In this document: positions 42,919-50,424 of the stretch, in pieces
How positions within the stretch are numbered: position 1 is the stretch's first letter
Layout of the letters: each line of letters opens with the position of its first letter
Virus record (IMG/VR): IMGVR_UViG_3300021957_000041
Location: 1 to 58,687 of that record
DNA length: 58,687 nt
Reading direction: 5' to 3' (one strand)
Source of the DNA: a virus
Notes under the pieces: model-generated
Told to the model about the DNA's origin: nothing
The model's database searches: none
Seen by the model: only the letters and a program-made list of their open reading frames with translations
Position numbers and translations under genes: made by a program

Positions 42919-43698
42919 TTAAAGAACTTTACGATTTCCTAAAATTCTATCTAACTTTTCAGATAATGTTATTTTTGACCAGTTTTCACGAACTTTATAG
43001 GTTTTACCACCCACTTCAAATTCAGTTTCACCTGATTCTTTTGCTTTTGCTACTGCGTCTCCAAATGCGTTACCTTCTTCTACATCTTCATCGTCTTCAT
43101 CGCAAGTTTCACACACAGTCTCTTCAAGTTCGTCTTCATCTTCACCTGTAAATTCTTCTGTGTCTTCTACTTCCTCTGTAACTTTTTCTTTGAGTTGGTA
43201 TGTTTTTCCCCCTACTTGAAATTCAGAGTCACCATTTTCACGAGCAGCCTTTACTGCAGCCCCAAATGCGTTTCCTTCTGAAATTGATTCATCAACATCT
43301 TCTTCTTTTTCGTCTTCGTCAGATGAATCATCGGAATTACCTTGTTTCTTTAAAATTGCTTTTTTAAGAGGTTCAGGAAGTTTCTCTTGTGCTTTAGTAA
43401 GACCTTCTTCTACATCTTCTTTTTCGTCTTCGTCTTCATCAGATGAATCATCGGAATTACCTTGCTTCTTTAAAATTGCTTTCTTGAGTGGTTCAGGAAG
43501 TTTTTCCTGTGCTTTAGTAAGACCTTCTTCTACATCTTCTTTTTCTTCGGAATCGTCGGAATTTCCTTGTTTTTTAAGAATTGCCTTCTTGAGTGGCTCA
43601 GGAAGTTTTTCTTGTGCTTTGGTAAGTCCTTCAAAAAGTCCCATTTCATCTGCGACTTCTTTGATAATATCTCTAAGTTCTTGTTTTGTGAGTTTCAT
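42919..43698 (-). CDS. Acidic repeat protein of the prohead cluster
   Basis: 259 aa from the ATG at 43698 (MKLTKQELRDIIKEVADEMG), chosen because it avoids overlap with the upstream gene and has AAGGAA about 10 nt upstream. It contains three copies of a unit opening EEGLTKAQEKLPEPLKKAIL, separated by Ser/Asp/Glu stretches, and two copies of EGNAFG-type units ending EFxVGGKTY. The N-terminal helix resembles tags on its neighbours. Several Leu/Val-x-Glu positions, including LPE in each repeat, fit the prohead protease consensus, so this may be a core protein cut into small internal peptides (inference). One CETCDE pair could bind metal or form a disulfide. Confidence 0.78.
   Translation of the reverse strand: MKLTKQELRDIIKEVADEMGLFEGLTKAQEKLPEPLKKAILKKQGNSDDSEEKEDVEEGLTKAQEKLPEPLKKAILKKQGNSDDSSDEDEDEKEDVEEGLTKAQEKLPEPLKKAILKKQGNSDDSSDEDEKEEDVDESISEGNAFGAAVKAARENGDSEFQVGGKTYQLKEKVTEEVEDTEEFTGEDEDELEETVCETCDEDDEDVEEGNAFGDAVAKAKESGETEFEVGGKTYKVRENWSKITLSEKLDRILGNRKVL
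43330..43645 (-). repeat. Three tandem 107-117-bp coding repeats
   Basis: Each unit encodes EEGLTKAQEKLPEPLKKAIL and a following acidic spacer; units start near 43640, 43535 and 43420 on the coding strand and differ in length only in the Asp/Glu spacer. Copies are nearly identical at the protein level. Confidence 0.85.
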
Positions 43699-43711
43699 TT
43701 TATTAAGTTCC

Positions 43712-44443
43712 TTATAAAAACATTTGGTGTCCTGATTGTATTCTTTGCATATTTTCAAATGCACTACCTGTTGAAAATGACTTTTTGCCACATTCAGTTT
43801 TAGGTTCTATTTTTTCGTTAGTTGTGGTGTTTCGGTTTTTAAAAAATCGGTTTGATATTAATTGAATTGCATACTTGTGTTCAGATTCTGTTAATTCAAT
43901 TGATTCTTCAACAAATACTTCGCACGATTGTTTGATCAAGTATTCAAATAAACGTGTAAATTGAGTTTTATCATAAAGTTGTTCATTTACGTGAGTTTCT
44001 ATTTGCTCAAAAACTAAATTAGTTTTTTCTTCATAAAAAGATTCGTTTGTGAAAATGAAGTCTACGAGGTGTTCAATATTACTCACATCTACTTCGGCCA
44101 AAACTTGATCGTTTGTTCCACATATTCTAGCAAGTTGCTCACGTGCAGACATAGAAGTTTCCATTAGTTCACCATAAAACTCAGGATTTGGTTGAAATTC
44201 ATACGAAGTCATTTCGTCTAAATAGTGACCACCGAAATAAGAATCTTCAGACATTGTAAACTTTAAATTATTAGTGGAAGCAAATTCATTAATATCTTTA
44301 ACGGTTCCTTCACATACACATTCACGTTTAATGCCACTAAAACTTATTGTCTTTTTTAGCAACTTACCTTCTACGGTTGGTTTCGTATTAAGTTTTTCAA
44401 GTAAAACTTTTCTAACGAATGTTTTAAGTTTATTGCGGTTCAT
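43712..44443 (-). CDS. Unknown 243-aa prohead-cluster protein
   Basis: Starts MNRNKLKTFVRKVLLEKLNT, a basic amphipathic helix ending in LLE, a possible prohead-protease site. The body is mixed: FSGIKRECVCEGTVKDINEF, then an acidic helical part, and a Ser-rich end. No family is recognised. AGGAGA lies 9 nt before the ATG and the start overlaps the preceding gene by 14 nt, so the two are translationally coupled. Position between the protease and scaffold genes suggests a core or internal head protein. Confidence 0.72.
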   Translation of the reverse strand: MNRNKLKTFVRKVLLEKLNTKPTVEGKLLKKTISFSGIKRECVCEGTVKDINEFASTNNLKFTMSEDSYFGGHYLDEMTSYEFQPNPEFYGELMETSMSAREQLARICGTNDQVLAEVDVSNIEHLVDFIFTNESFYEEKTNLVFEQIETHVNEQLYDKTQFTRLFEYLIKQSCEVFVEESIELTESEHKYAIQLISNRFFKNRNTTTNEKIEPKTECGKKSFSTGSAFENMQRIQSGHQMFL

Positions 44444-44894
44444 TTGTGTCTTCTCCTTTTATTTCAAAATATCTATTAAGAATATTACCCATATCTTCGT
44501 AAAGACTTTGCATTCTTTGTGTGTAAACTTGACGTTCCTTTGCAGTCTTATAAAAGTCTTTTGCAAGAGTTTTTATTTCTTTTAAATTTCGTTTCACACT
44601 TATTCCATCGAACCAATCATCTGTTTCGTTCAAAATACAGTGAGACGCATTTTCAACGATATTACAAATATCTTCCGCAACATCCAGGTCTCTTGCTTCT
44701 AAAGCAATGAATCTTTGATACTTTCCAAATTTAGATATTTTTTCGGAAGCAAGTTTTTTTTGCTCAGTTGATAACCCTTCATCTGAAAATTTATCAGTTT
44801 TTGGATCATACTCTTTTAGCAATTCTTTTTCTTCGTTAAGAACTTCAAGGATTGCTTCTTTTAAAACTCGTTTTATACTAGAATTTTTGCTCAT
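44430..44894 (-). CDS. Unknown 154-aa prohead-cluster protein
   Basis: From the ATG at 44894 (MSKNSSIKRVLKEAILEVLN), chosen because AGGAG sits 6-7 nt upstream and the ATG overlaps the protease stop as ATGA. An earlier in-frame start gives an Arg-rich extension inside the protease gene. The N-terminal helix RVLKEAILEVLNEEKELLKE is of the same style as neighbouring proteins. The rest is helical and acidic/basic mixed, with YQRFIALEARDLDVAEDICN. No known motif. Probably a core component by position. Confidence 0.72.
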   Translation of the reverse strand: MSKNSSIKRVLKEAILEVLNEEKELLKEYDPKTDKFSDEGLSTEQKKLASEKISKFGKYQRFIALEARDLDVAEDICNIVENASHCILNETDDWFDGISVKRNLKEIKTLAKDFYKTAKERQVYTQRMQSLYEDMGNILNRYFEIKGEDTNEPQ

Positions 44895-45523
44895 TTTGAG
44901 TCTCCTATTTCTCCTAATATTTCGTGAATAATTCCTTCTACCTTGCAGTATTGTGTGCATACACGACCATTTGTAATTACTTTTTTGTCAGATGAAACTG
45001 ATTCATTTAAATTCACAGGTTCAAGAAATGCACCACGTGTAGATGGATTGCTTACAAAGTCAAACGCAACCAATTCAAAATCATCATTTACTAAGGTCTT
45101 TCCTTCGTGTTCACGGGTTGTTCCCATTCCACGAGAACTAATTCCAAGTGTAATTCCACTTTTAAAAAGTTCTTTTAAAATGTTTCCAGATGGTGTACCA
45201 AGTACCTCAACTTTTCCAAGTAAACTATCACCTTCCCACCACATCTTAGTAACATTATGACTTACATTCTGTAAATTAACAACACTACTTTCTGGGTGAT
45301 CAAGTTCACCTAGAGCTCTTCTATCACTTATTAACTCGTTGTACTTAGTTGCTTCACGTTCAAGTAATGATCGTTCATATACACGACCATTTTGATTTTG
45401 TTCTGATGCTTTTTGTAGAATACCTTGAACAATTAGACGTCCTGAATTTTTTTCTATACTTTCGTTTATCTGCTCAGGAGTGAATTCAAACGGCATTGTA
45501 GTAACTAATAATTTTTTTCCCAT
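44891..45523 (-). CDS. 21: Prohead protease, gp21 family (serine protease)
   Basis: Cleaves scaffold, capsid and internal proteins after (Leu/Ile)-x-Glu during head maturation. The 210-aa protein, near T4 gp21 length (212 aa), shows the herpes/T4 protease pattern: catalytic His76 in ALGELDHPESS, Ser129/130 in LGISSRGMG and Asp155 in ELVAFDFVSNPS. GRVYERSLLEREATKYNE is the usual upstream helix. Self-cleavage would be expected near its end. A one-mismatch promoter box ends 8 nt before the ATG and there is no Shine-Dalgarno sequence. It lies just before the core and scaffold genes. Confidence 0.94.
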   Translation of the reverse strand: MGKKLLVTTMPFEFTPEQINESIEKNSGRLIVQGILQKASEQNQNGRVYERSLLEREATKYNELISDRRALGELDHPESSVVNLQNVSHNVTKMWWEGDSLLGKVEVLGTPSGNILKELFKSGITLGISSRGMGTTREHEGKTLVNDDFELVAFDFVSNPSTRGAFLEPVNLNESVSSDKKVITNGRVCTQYCKVEGIIHEILGEIGDSK

Positions 45524-45530
45524 ATTATTA

Positions 45531-45543
45531 AATAAGTATATAC
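45531..45543 (-). promoter_or_regulatory. Late-type promoter box variant abutting gp21
   Basis: Coding strand GTATATACTTATT; one mismatch to the recurrent nonamer, 8 nt before the ATG at 45523. Confidence 0.42.
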
Positions 45544-45576
45544 ATATTTTTTATTTATTAGAGTTTTTCTAAGGAA

Positions 45577-46467
45577 TTATCTAATCAATGTTTCGTATTC
45601 TTTCTTTAAAATTCTATCAGAATGTCTTATCAAACCTTTAAATGTATCAACTACTTCTTTTAAATCATAATCATCACCAAGATCGAACTTGTATATATCC
45701 GACTTTAAATAGAAATTTTGGTCAAATTCAATTGTGTGTGATCTTCCATTAGTTTCTATTGTAAATCCACTTTCCGATCCTTCTATCTTATCAAAATTTT
45801 CTTCAGCAAGTAAAATGCTTAAATGATTTAGTGTATCATGATATTCGTCAGTTGGAACTTTTTCAGGAAGATCATCATGGTTAGTTTTTGCAAGTTTTTT
45901 TGTATCTTTATCAGTCATTCCATTTGCAATCTTTTTTATCTTAGAGTACAAATCTGCGTCTACATCTCTTTTTTTCAACTCCCCTTTGTTGTATGCGTGT
46001 ACCATTCCAAATAATCTTTGTTGTGATTTTGATTTTGCGTCCTCGTTTACTTCCTCGTCTTCTTCGTCTTCGTCTTCTTCGTCGTCAGGTTCGGGGTCTG
46101 GTTTAGCAACAGGTTGTTGCTTTGGTTCAGAGGATTGAGCAGTAGTTGAATCATCAGATGTGGTTGGTTCTGCATCATCAGACTTTGTAATTGGTCCTGT
46201 CTTTTTTAATTCCAATTCATCGGGTTCTGCTTTATCAGCAAAGCTTCCAATATCATCTATACCAAGTTCAATCATAGAAACTGCTATTTTTGACTTTTTA
46301 ATTAACCCAACAATCTCCGACCAATGTTCAGCAGGAAGTTTTTTTCCTTCGGAAGATTTTGATAAATTTTTTGCGGCCAGTGCAAATTTCTTAATACAAT
46401 GTTTAAAATCGTTTAAAACAGGATCATTTTCTTCTTTATCTTCTAAATCTTTAAAGTCAATATTCAT
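45577..46467 (-). CDS. Prohead-cluster protein containing a DUF3008-like domain
   Basis: 296 aa. The middle holds a Pro/Asp/Glu-rich linker (about 95-145), then SKSQQRLFGMVHAYNKGELK and MTDKDTKKLAKTNHDDLPEK, which match the DUF3008 pattern (KSKAQQR...GMV...AKTKHKGLPEKV) as I remember it. The N-terminal part is helical and the C-terminal 90 residues look alpha/beta with no assignment. The domain's function is unknown. Its ATG shares one base with the previous stop codon. Position between portal and protease suggests an internal head protein carrying an otherwise free-standing domain. Confidence 0.78.
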   Translation of the reverse strand: MNIDFKDLEDKEENDPVLNDFKHCIKKFALAAKNLSKSSEGKKLPAEHWSEIVGLIKKSKIAVSMIELGIDDIGSFADKAEPDELELKKTGPITKSDDAEPTTSDDSTTAQSSEPKQQPVAKPDPEPDDEEDEDEEDEEVNEDAKSKSQQRLFGMVHAYNKGELKKRDVDADLYSKIKKIANGMTDKDTKKLAKTNHDDLPEKVPTDEYHDTLNHLSILLAEENFDKIEGSESGFTIETNGRSHTIEFDQNFYLKSDIYKFDLGDDYDLKEVVDTFKGLIRHSDRILKKEYETLIR

Positions 46468-46955
46468 TACTTTAATTCTTTAAGTTTACGATTTATTTTT
46501 TGTATTTTTTCTTCTAATTTTAAAAGATACTTACGTGTAGTCTTCCAATAAGAATTACTTGATACACTATTTTCTGTTTTAAATTTTGATGCAACATTTA
46601 AAAATTTTTCAACTTCGGATAAGTTTTTATTAACTTGCCTCATAGTTACACCTATTTTTTGCTTTGGTGTTAAATCAGGATGATCACGAAATAAATGATA
46701 TAGACTACGACCTTCATTCAATTTTACCGTATTGCTTTTTTTATTTTCTGTGGACTTGTAATCAAATACTTCCGCTTTATCTTTTATGCGTTTTTTATGC
46801 TCATCTTCGTCTGTGCCTGCAAACGCATGAGGAGTTTGATAACCTTCAATGTTACCCGTTGTATTTATTTCAAAAATGTCGGAATCTTCGTCCGAAACCA
46901 TTTCTTCTAAAACTGAACGAATTAACTGCTTTAGTTTATTTCGTTGGTTGCTCAT
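46467..46955 (-). CDS. Unknown 162-aa prohead-cluster protein
   Basis: From ATG 46955 (MSNQRNKLKQLIRSVLEEMV) with AAGGAAC about 10 nt upstream; an in-frame TTG three codons earlier is less likely. The N-terminal helix KLKQLIRSVLEE ends with a possible protease site and resembles tags on neighbouring proteins. It continues with GYQTPHAFAG, then a basic helical region, SLYHLFRDHPDLTPKQKIGV and RKYLLKLEEKIQKINRKLKE. The final 60 residues predict coiled coil. No known family; overlaps the upstream gene by 20 nt. Confidence 0.72.
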   Translation of the reverse strand: MSNQRNKLKQLIRSVLEEMVSDEDSDIFEINTTGNIEGYQTPHAFAGTDEDEHKKRIKDKAEVFDYKSTENKKSNTVKLNEGRSLYHLFRDHPDLTPKQKIGVTMRQVNKNLSEVEKFLNVASKFKTENSVSSNSYWKTTRKYLLKLEEKIQKINRKLKELK

Positions 46956-47802
46956 TCTTTTCAAGTTCCTTTATCAATTCATACGACATTAATACAGCAG
47001 AAACTTGTGAATCTTTTACCACACGACCTTCTTTGACTTTATTGAGTTGTGTAGTTACCTCTTTAAGTTTAATTTTAACTACATCATCATCAACATTGGT
47101 ACTCAATTTATTAATTTTAGTCTTGATTACAGGAAGTTGTTCGTTGATATATTCTCTTAAACTATTTGTATTTGAAATGTTATTGATATAGTTCTTGAGT
47201 AATAACTTTTGATCTTCATTAAGTTCACTATATTTTTCATTAAATCTGTCTACTAATAATTTATATGAAATAAGTCTTAAATCTTCATTATGTTGAGCAT
47301 AATCTTCAAGTTGACCAAGTTCGTTATTAACAACTTTGGTTCTACACAACCCACCTACAATCGTGTGTTTGGATTCAACCAATTCACGAGGATCACAAAA
47401 TACATCGTTTTTACTTCCCTCAAAAAGTTTATAGATGCTTGCGTATGTTTTGTAGTTTCTTATTTTAGAACGGAAAAAATCATCAATTGGATACACATCT
47501 TTCATTTCTTTAACTAATTCATAACGAAGACGAGATAAAACTTTACTATCAAGTTTCTTATGCTCAGTTACAACCGCATCTACGAGTTTATATGCAGAAC
47601 CTTCGGTTTTGGATGTTTCTTCAAGTAATACTTGGTACAAACGTTGTTCTTTTCCCAAATCAGTATCTTCAGCAAAGTATTTTTTTACCAACTTATTGGC
47701 AGGAGATTCACTACTATCAAGTATATCAGCAGTAATTTGTCTGATGAGTAACTCAAACAGAATTCCTGTGTTTTTAAACTTACTGTGCTTTAATTTTTTC
47801 AC
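46936..47802 (-). CDS. Unknown helical protein following the portal gene
   Basis: 288 aa, all-helical look, starting MKKLKHSKFKNTGILFELLI. GTG start at 47802 (no ATG in the conserved-looking opening). Recognisable stretches are LIRQITADILDSSESPANKL, VKKYFAEDTDLGKEQRLYQV and SYKLLVDRFNEKYSELNEDQ. I do not know the family, but the opening feels conserved among environmental T4-like phages (memory only). The gene lies between portal and the core genes, so a core or portal accessory role is plausible. Promoter box 47846-47859 upstream. Confidence 0.72.
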   Translation of the reverse strand: MKKLKHSKFKNTGILFELLIRQITADILDSSESPANKLVKKYFAEDTDLGKEQRLYQVLLEETSKTEGSAYKLVDAVVTEHKKLDSKVLSRLRYELVKEMKDVYPIDDFFRSKIRNYKTYASIYKLFEGSKNDVFCDPRELVESKHTIVGGLCRTKVVNNELGQLEDYAQHNEDLRLISYKLLVDRFNEKYSELNEDQKLLLKNYINNISNTNSLREYINEQLPVIKTKINKLSTNVDDDVVKIKLKEVTTQLNKVKEGRVVKDSQVSAVLMSYELIKELEKNEQPTK

Positions 47803-47845
47803 GTGAAATTATTATCTAGATAAAATGTATACAAACATAAATATG

Positions 47846-47859
47846 GATATAAATATAAT
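47846..47859 (-). promoter_or_regulatory. Late-type promoter box upstream of the 288-aa gene
   Basis: Exact nonamer at plus 47849-47857, 46 nt before the GTG; a near copy lies at 47838-47846. Confidence 0.48.
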
Positions 47860-47885
47860 TATTGATTTTTTTCTTAAAATATTTG

Positions 47886-49742
47886 TTATTTTGATTCTTC
47901 TATTTTAGAGTTATCATCATTCATTATATCATTGAGTTCTTTTTTAAGATCTAGTTTTTCCTTAGACTCAGATATTATCTGCTTTTTCTTTTGAATTGGT
48001 TTATTTGAGTTTTTATTCAAAAATTTATCTAACCTTTGTAGATCAGACTCTAATTTAAGAGGACTTTCTGTCCATGATCTACCAGATACTTTTCTTTCAT
48101 CTCGGCCGAGTGGATCACGTCCCATAGGTCTATCATCGGGGTGATCGTACTCTTTGTCCGCATTTCTGCGTTTCTTTTCTTCTTTTTCTCGCTCTTTTAC
48201 TCTTGCCTTTTCTTCATCTGTCATGTTTTCAAACTTACCGAACCCCCAGGTCTCTTCACCACCTTCTTCAGAATCAGTAGCCGCATTAGGATCAGCGGGA
48301 TCAGTACCTTCATTTTGAATTGCTTCAAGACGATAAAATTCTTTCGCATCATCAACAAAGTTATTTCGTATTTCTTCTTGTTCGTCTTCAGATAAATTGA
48401 ATATATTATCATAAATCCACTCTTTAGAAAACATCTTAGCATCTACCATATCACGTGCAGTATTTAACTTCTCACTGAATATTCGTATACGTTCTTCTTC
48501 AAAAATAGTAGATGGATTAGTTAATTGAAGACTAAAATCTACAAGTTTTGCATCTGTATAACCTTGGGAGTATAAGTGTACGATTGCAATTTTGGTTAAT
48601 TCACTAATAACTATTCGTTGTACTCTTTCTATGGTTCTAGCAAATCTAATATCTTCCGCAGCCAGTGTTGCTTTACCCGTTATACTTTCATCGTATCCAA
48701 GAAATGCTTTGGGAACTTTAAGAGCAGCCATCATTTTATTCTTCAAATACTCAATGTCGTCTGTTCCATCGTAAGTCATTGCTCCAAGGTTTTCAATACG
48801 AGTACCACTATCACCACCACGAACTGGCATGAAGAAATCTTCAGTCATATTTTGAAGATTAAATTTAAGATTATAGTCACCAGTTTTTTCATCAACAAAA
48901 GGAACTTTTTTCATTTTATTGATTGCTTTTTGCATAAAATTATCAACTTCATTTGGTGGGATGTTACCAATATCAATATAAAACATTCGTTTTTCAGGTG
49001 CTCGCATAACACGATGAATAAGCATAGCATCTTCCATAAGTTGAAGTTGCTTCCAAGTTCTACGTGCAGGTTCTATTACACTTTTACCATAAGGAAGAAA
49101 GTTGCTATCCCCCAACATTCTAAAGTGAGCAATTTCATAATTTTCATATGTTTCATTGCTTGAACCTTCTTGTTTAAACATTACATAATTTGGTCTTTCT
49201 GGATCCAAATCTTCAATACGAGAAATTTCATAAGTAGAAATTGGTCTAACATTTAAAACTCCATATTCAGGTTGAATTTCTAAATTAAGATAAAAATCTC
49301 CGTATTTACACATATTACGAGTCCACCCCCACAAATTGAATTCTACATTAAGAATTTCATAAAAAAGATTTTCAAGAATTCCTTTAATATTTGAATCGTG
49401 ACTTGTAATACGAAGAACATCACCAAACTCACTACGAGTTGTACATTCATCTGCATATATGTCTAACGCACTTGCAATGATTGGATCATTTTCCATTGTA
49501 TCGTAGTCGGAAAATAATTCAAGTCTTGCAGTTTGAAATCCTATATTATTGTATTTACTTGCATAATCACTATACAAAGTGTGCATTCTTCCGTATCTAT
49601 CTTTAGTTTTAGAAGAATGTTGAATGTTATCAGTATCAACTACTTTAAGTTTTTTTCCACCAACATTGCGTACTACAACATCAGTAGAGAATAATCTTTT
49701 TAGTCCACGCAATAGTTTTTTGCTTCTTGTTTCGTCTGCCAT
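47886..49742 (-). CDS. 20: Portal vertex protein, gp20 family
   Basis: Dodecameric portal through which DNA is packaged. The 618-aa protein opens with MADETRSKKLLRGLKRLFST and carries strong gp20 signatures: YDTMENDPIIASALDIYADE, FNLWGWTRNMCKYGDFYLNL, FLPYGKSVIEPARRTWKQL, MLIHRVMRAPEKRMFYIDIG and MMAALKVPKAFLGYDESI. Length near T4 gp20 (524 aa) plus an acidic/basic C-terminal tail (about 500-618). Ribosome site AAGG about 9 nt upstream; an AT-rich near-copy of the promoter box lies at 49773-49785. It follows the lipoprotein gene and precedes the core genes. Confidence 0.95.
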   Translation of the reverse strand: MADETRSKKLLRGLKRLFSTDVVVRNVGGKKLKVVDTDNIQHSSKTKDRYGRMHTLYSDYASKYNNIGFQTARLELFSDYDTMENDPIIASALDIYADECTTRSEFGDVLRITSHDSNIKGILENLFYEILNVEFNLWGWTRNMCKYGDFYLNLEIQPEYGVLNVRPISTYEISRIEDLDPERPNYVMFKQEGSSNETYENYEIAHFRMLGDSNFLPYGKSVIEPARRTWKQLQLMEDAMLIHRVMRAPEKRMFYIDIGNIPPNEVDNFMQKAINKMKKVPFVDEKTGDYNLKFNLQNMTEDFFMPVRGGDSGTRIENLGAMTYDGTDDIEYLKNKMMAALKVPKAFLGYDESITGKATLAAEDIRFARTIERVQRIVISELTKIAIVHLYSQGYTDAKLVDFSLQLTNPSTIFEEERIRIFSEKLNTARDMVDAKMFSKEWIYDNIFNLSEDEQEEIRNNFVDDAKEFYRLEAIQNEGTDPADPNAATDSEEGGEETWGFGKFENMTDEEKARVKEREKEEKKRRNADKEYDHPDDRPMGRDPLGRDERKVSGRSWTESPLKLESDLQRLDKFLNKNSNKPIQKKKQIISESKEKLDLKKELNDIMNDDNSKIEESK

Positions 49743-49772
49743 GATATAACCTTATAAATTAATTGATTGATT

Positions 49773-49785
49773 GTAAAATATATAC
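49773..49785 (-). promoter_or_regulatory. Possible late-type promoter box upstream of gp20
   Basis: Coding strand GTATATATTTTA; related to the recurrent box but not exact. Listed as weak. Confidence 0.3.
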
Positions 49786-49809
49786 AACTTATTGTCAAAC
49801 AAATATATA

Positions 49810-50415
49810 TTAGTTCAACTCACTTGCAGCTCCTACAATATCACCACCATCAAAACCTTGAAACGGACCAAGTGGATTCTTTTCACGTTCACGTTTGTTT
49901 ATATTCTTTTCACCCGAATACAAAACATATTCTACAGTGTCATTTACAATTAATATTAAAACACTAATATTCCACCCAGTTATATGAACATTTTTTCTAA
50001 AATTAAGCATATCTAAAATTAAACTTCCTTCTCTTTGATTTGTAATTCTTTCTAAATTAATTTCATATGCTAATCCGTTTTCGCGTGCAGATAATGTTTT
50101 TAATACACCTTCAGGTAATTCTATATCATTGAAAATTGTATATCTAGATGGACTATCCAACTTAAATTTAGTCATAACATCTAAATAAGTTAGTTTTTTT
50201 ACATTTGGTATTTTTTCTAAATCTAGTCCCATTTTAACTAAATCAGAATATCTTGTTTTACCGATTTTAATTTTATTTACAACATTTTCTACTTGATTAT
50301 ATGTTTCAAATGTGGATTCAGTATAAATTCCTTGCGTTGGTAAAAATGATTGAGTGGCACATCCACCACTAAAAAATAACATTGTTGATAATAATATATT
50401 TACTGACATTTTCAT
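49810..50415 (-). CDS. Predicted phage lipoprotein
   Basis: 201 aa. The start MKMSVNILLSTMLFFSGGCA is a short Lys-led hydrophobic signal ending in SGGC, a lipoprotein-like box with Cys19 as the acylation site. The mature part has VENVVNKIKIGKTRYSDLVK and KFKLDSPSRYTIFND, followed by beta strands and WNISVLILIVNDTVEYVLYS, loosely like small BamE/OmlA outer-membrane lipoproteins. That resemblance is only by general pattern. Good ribosome site AGGAG 6 nt before the ATG. It is inserted between terminase and portal genes (9-nt gap after gp17). A role in superinfection exclusion or lysis/envelope modification is possible, not shown. Confidence 0.72.
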   Translation of the reverse strand: MKMSVNILLSTMLFFSGGCATQSFLPTQGIYTESTFETYNQVENVVNKIKIGKTRYSDLVKMGLDLEKIPNVKKLTYLDVMTKFKLDSPSRYTIFNDIELPEGVLKTLSARENGLAYEINLERITNQREGSLILDMLNFRKNVHITGWNISVLILIVNDTVEYVLYSGEKNINKREREKNPLGPFQGFDGGDIVGAASELN

Positions 50416-50424
50416 ATGAATCTC

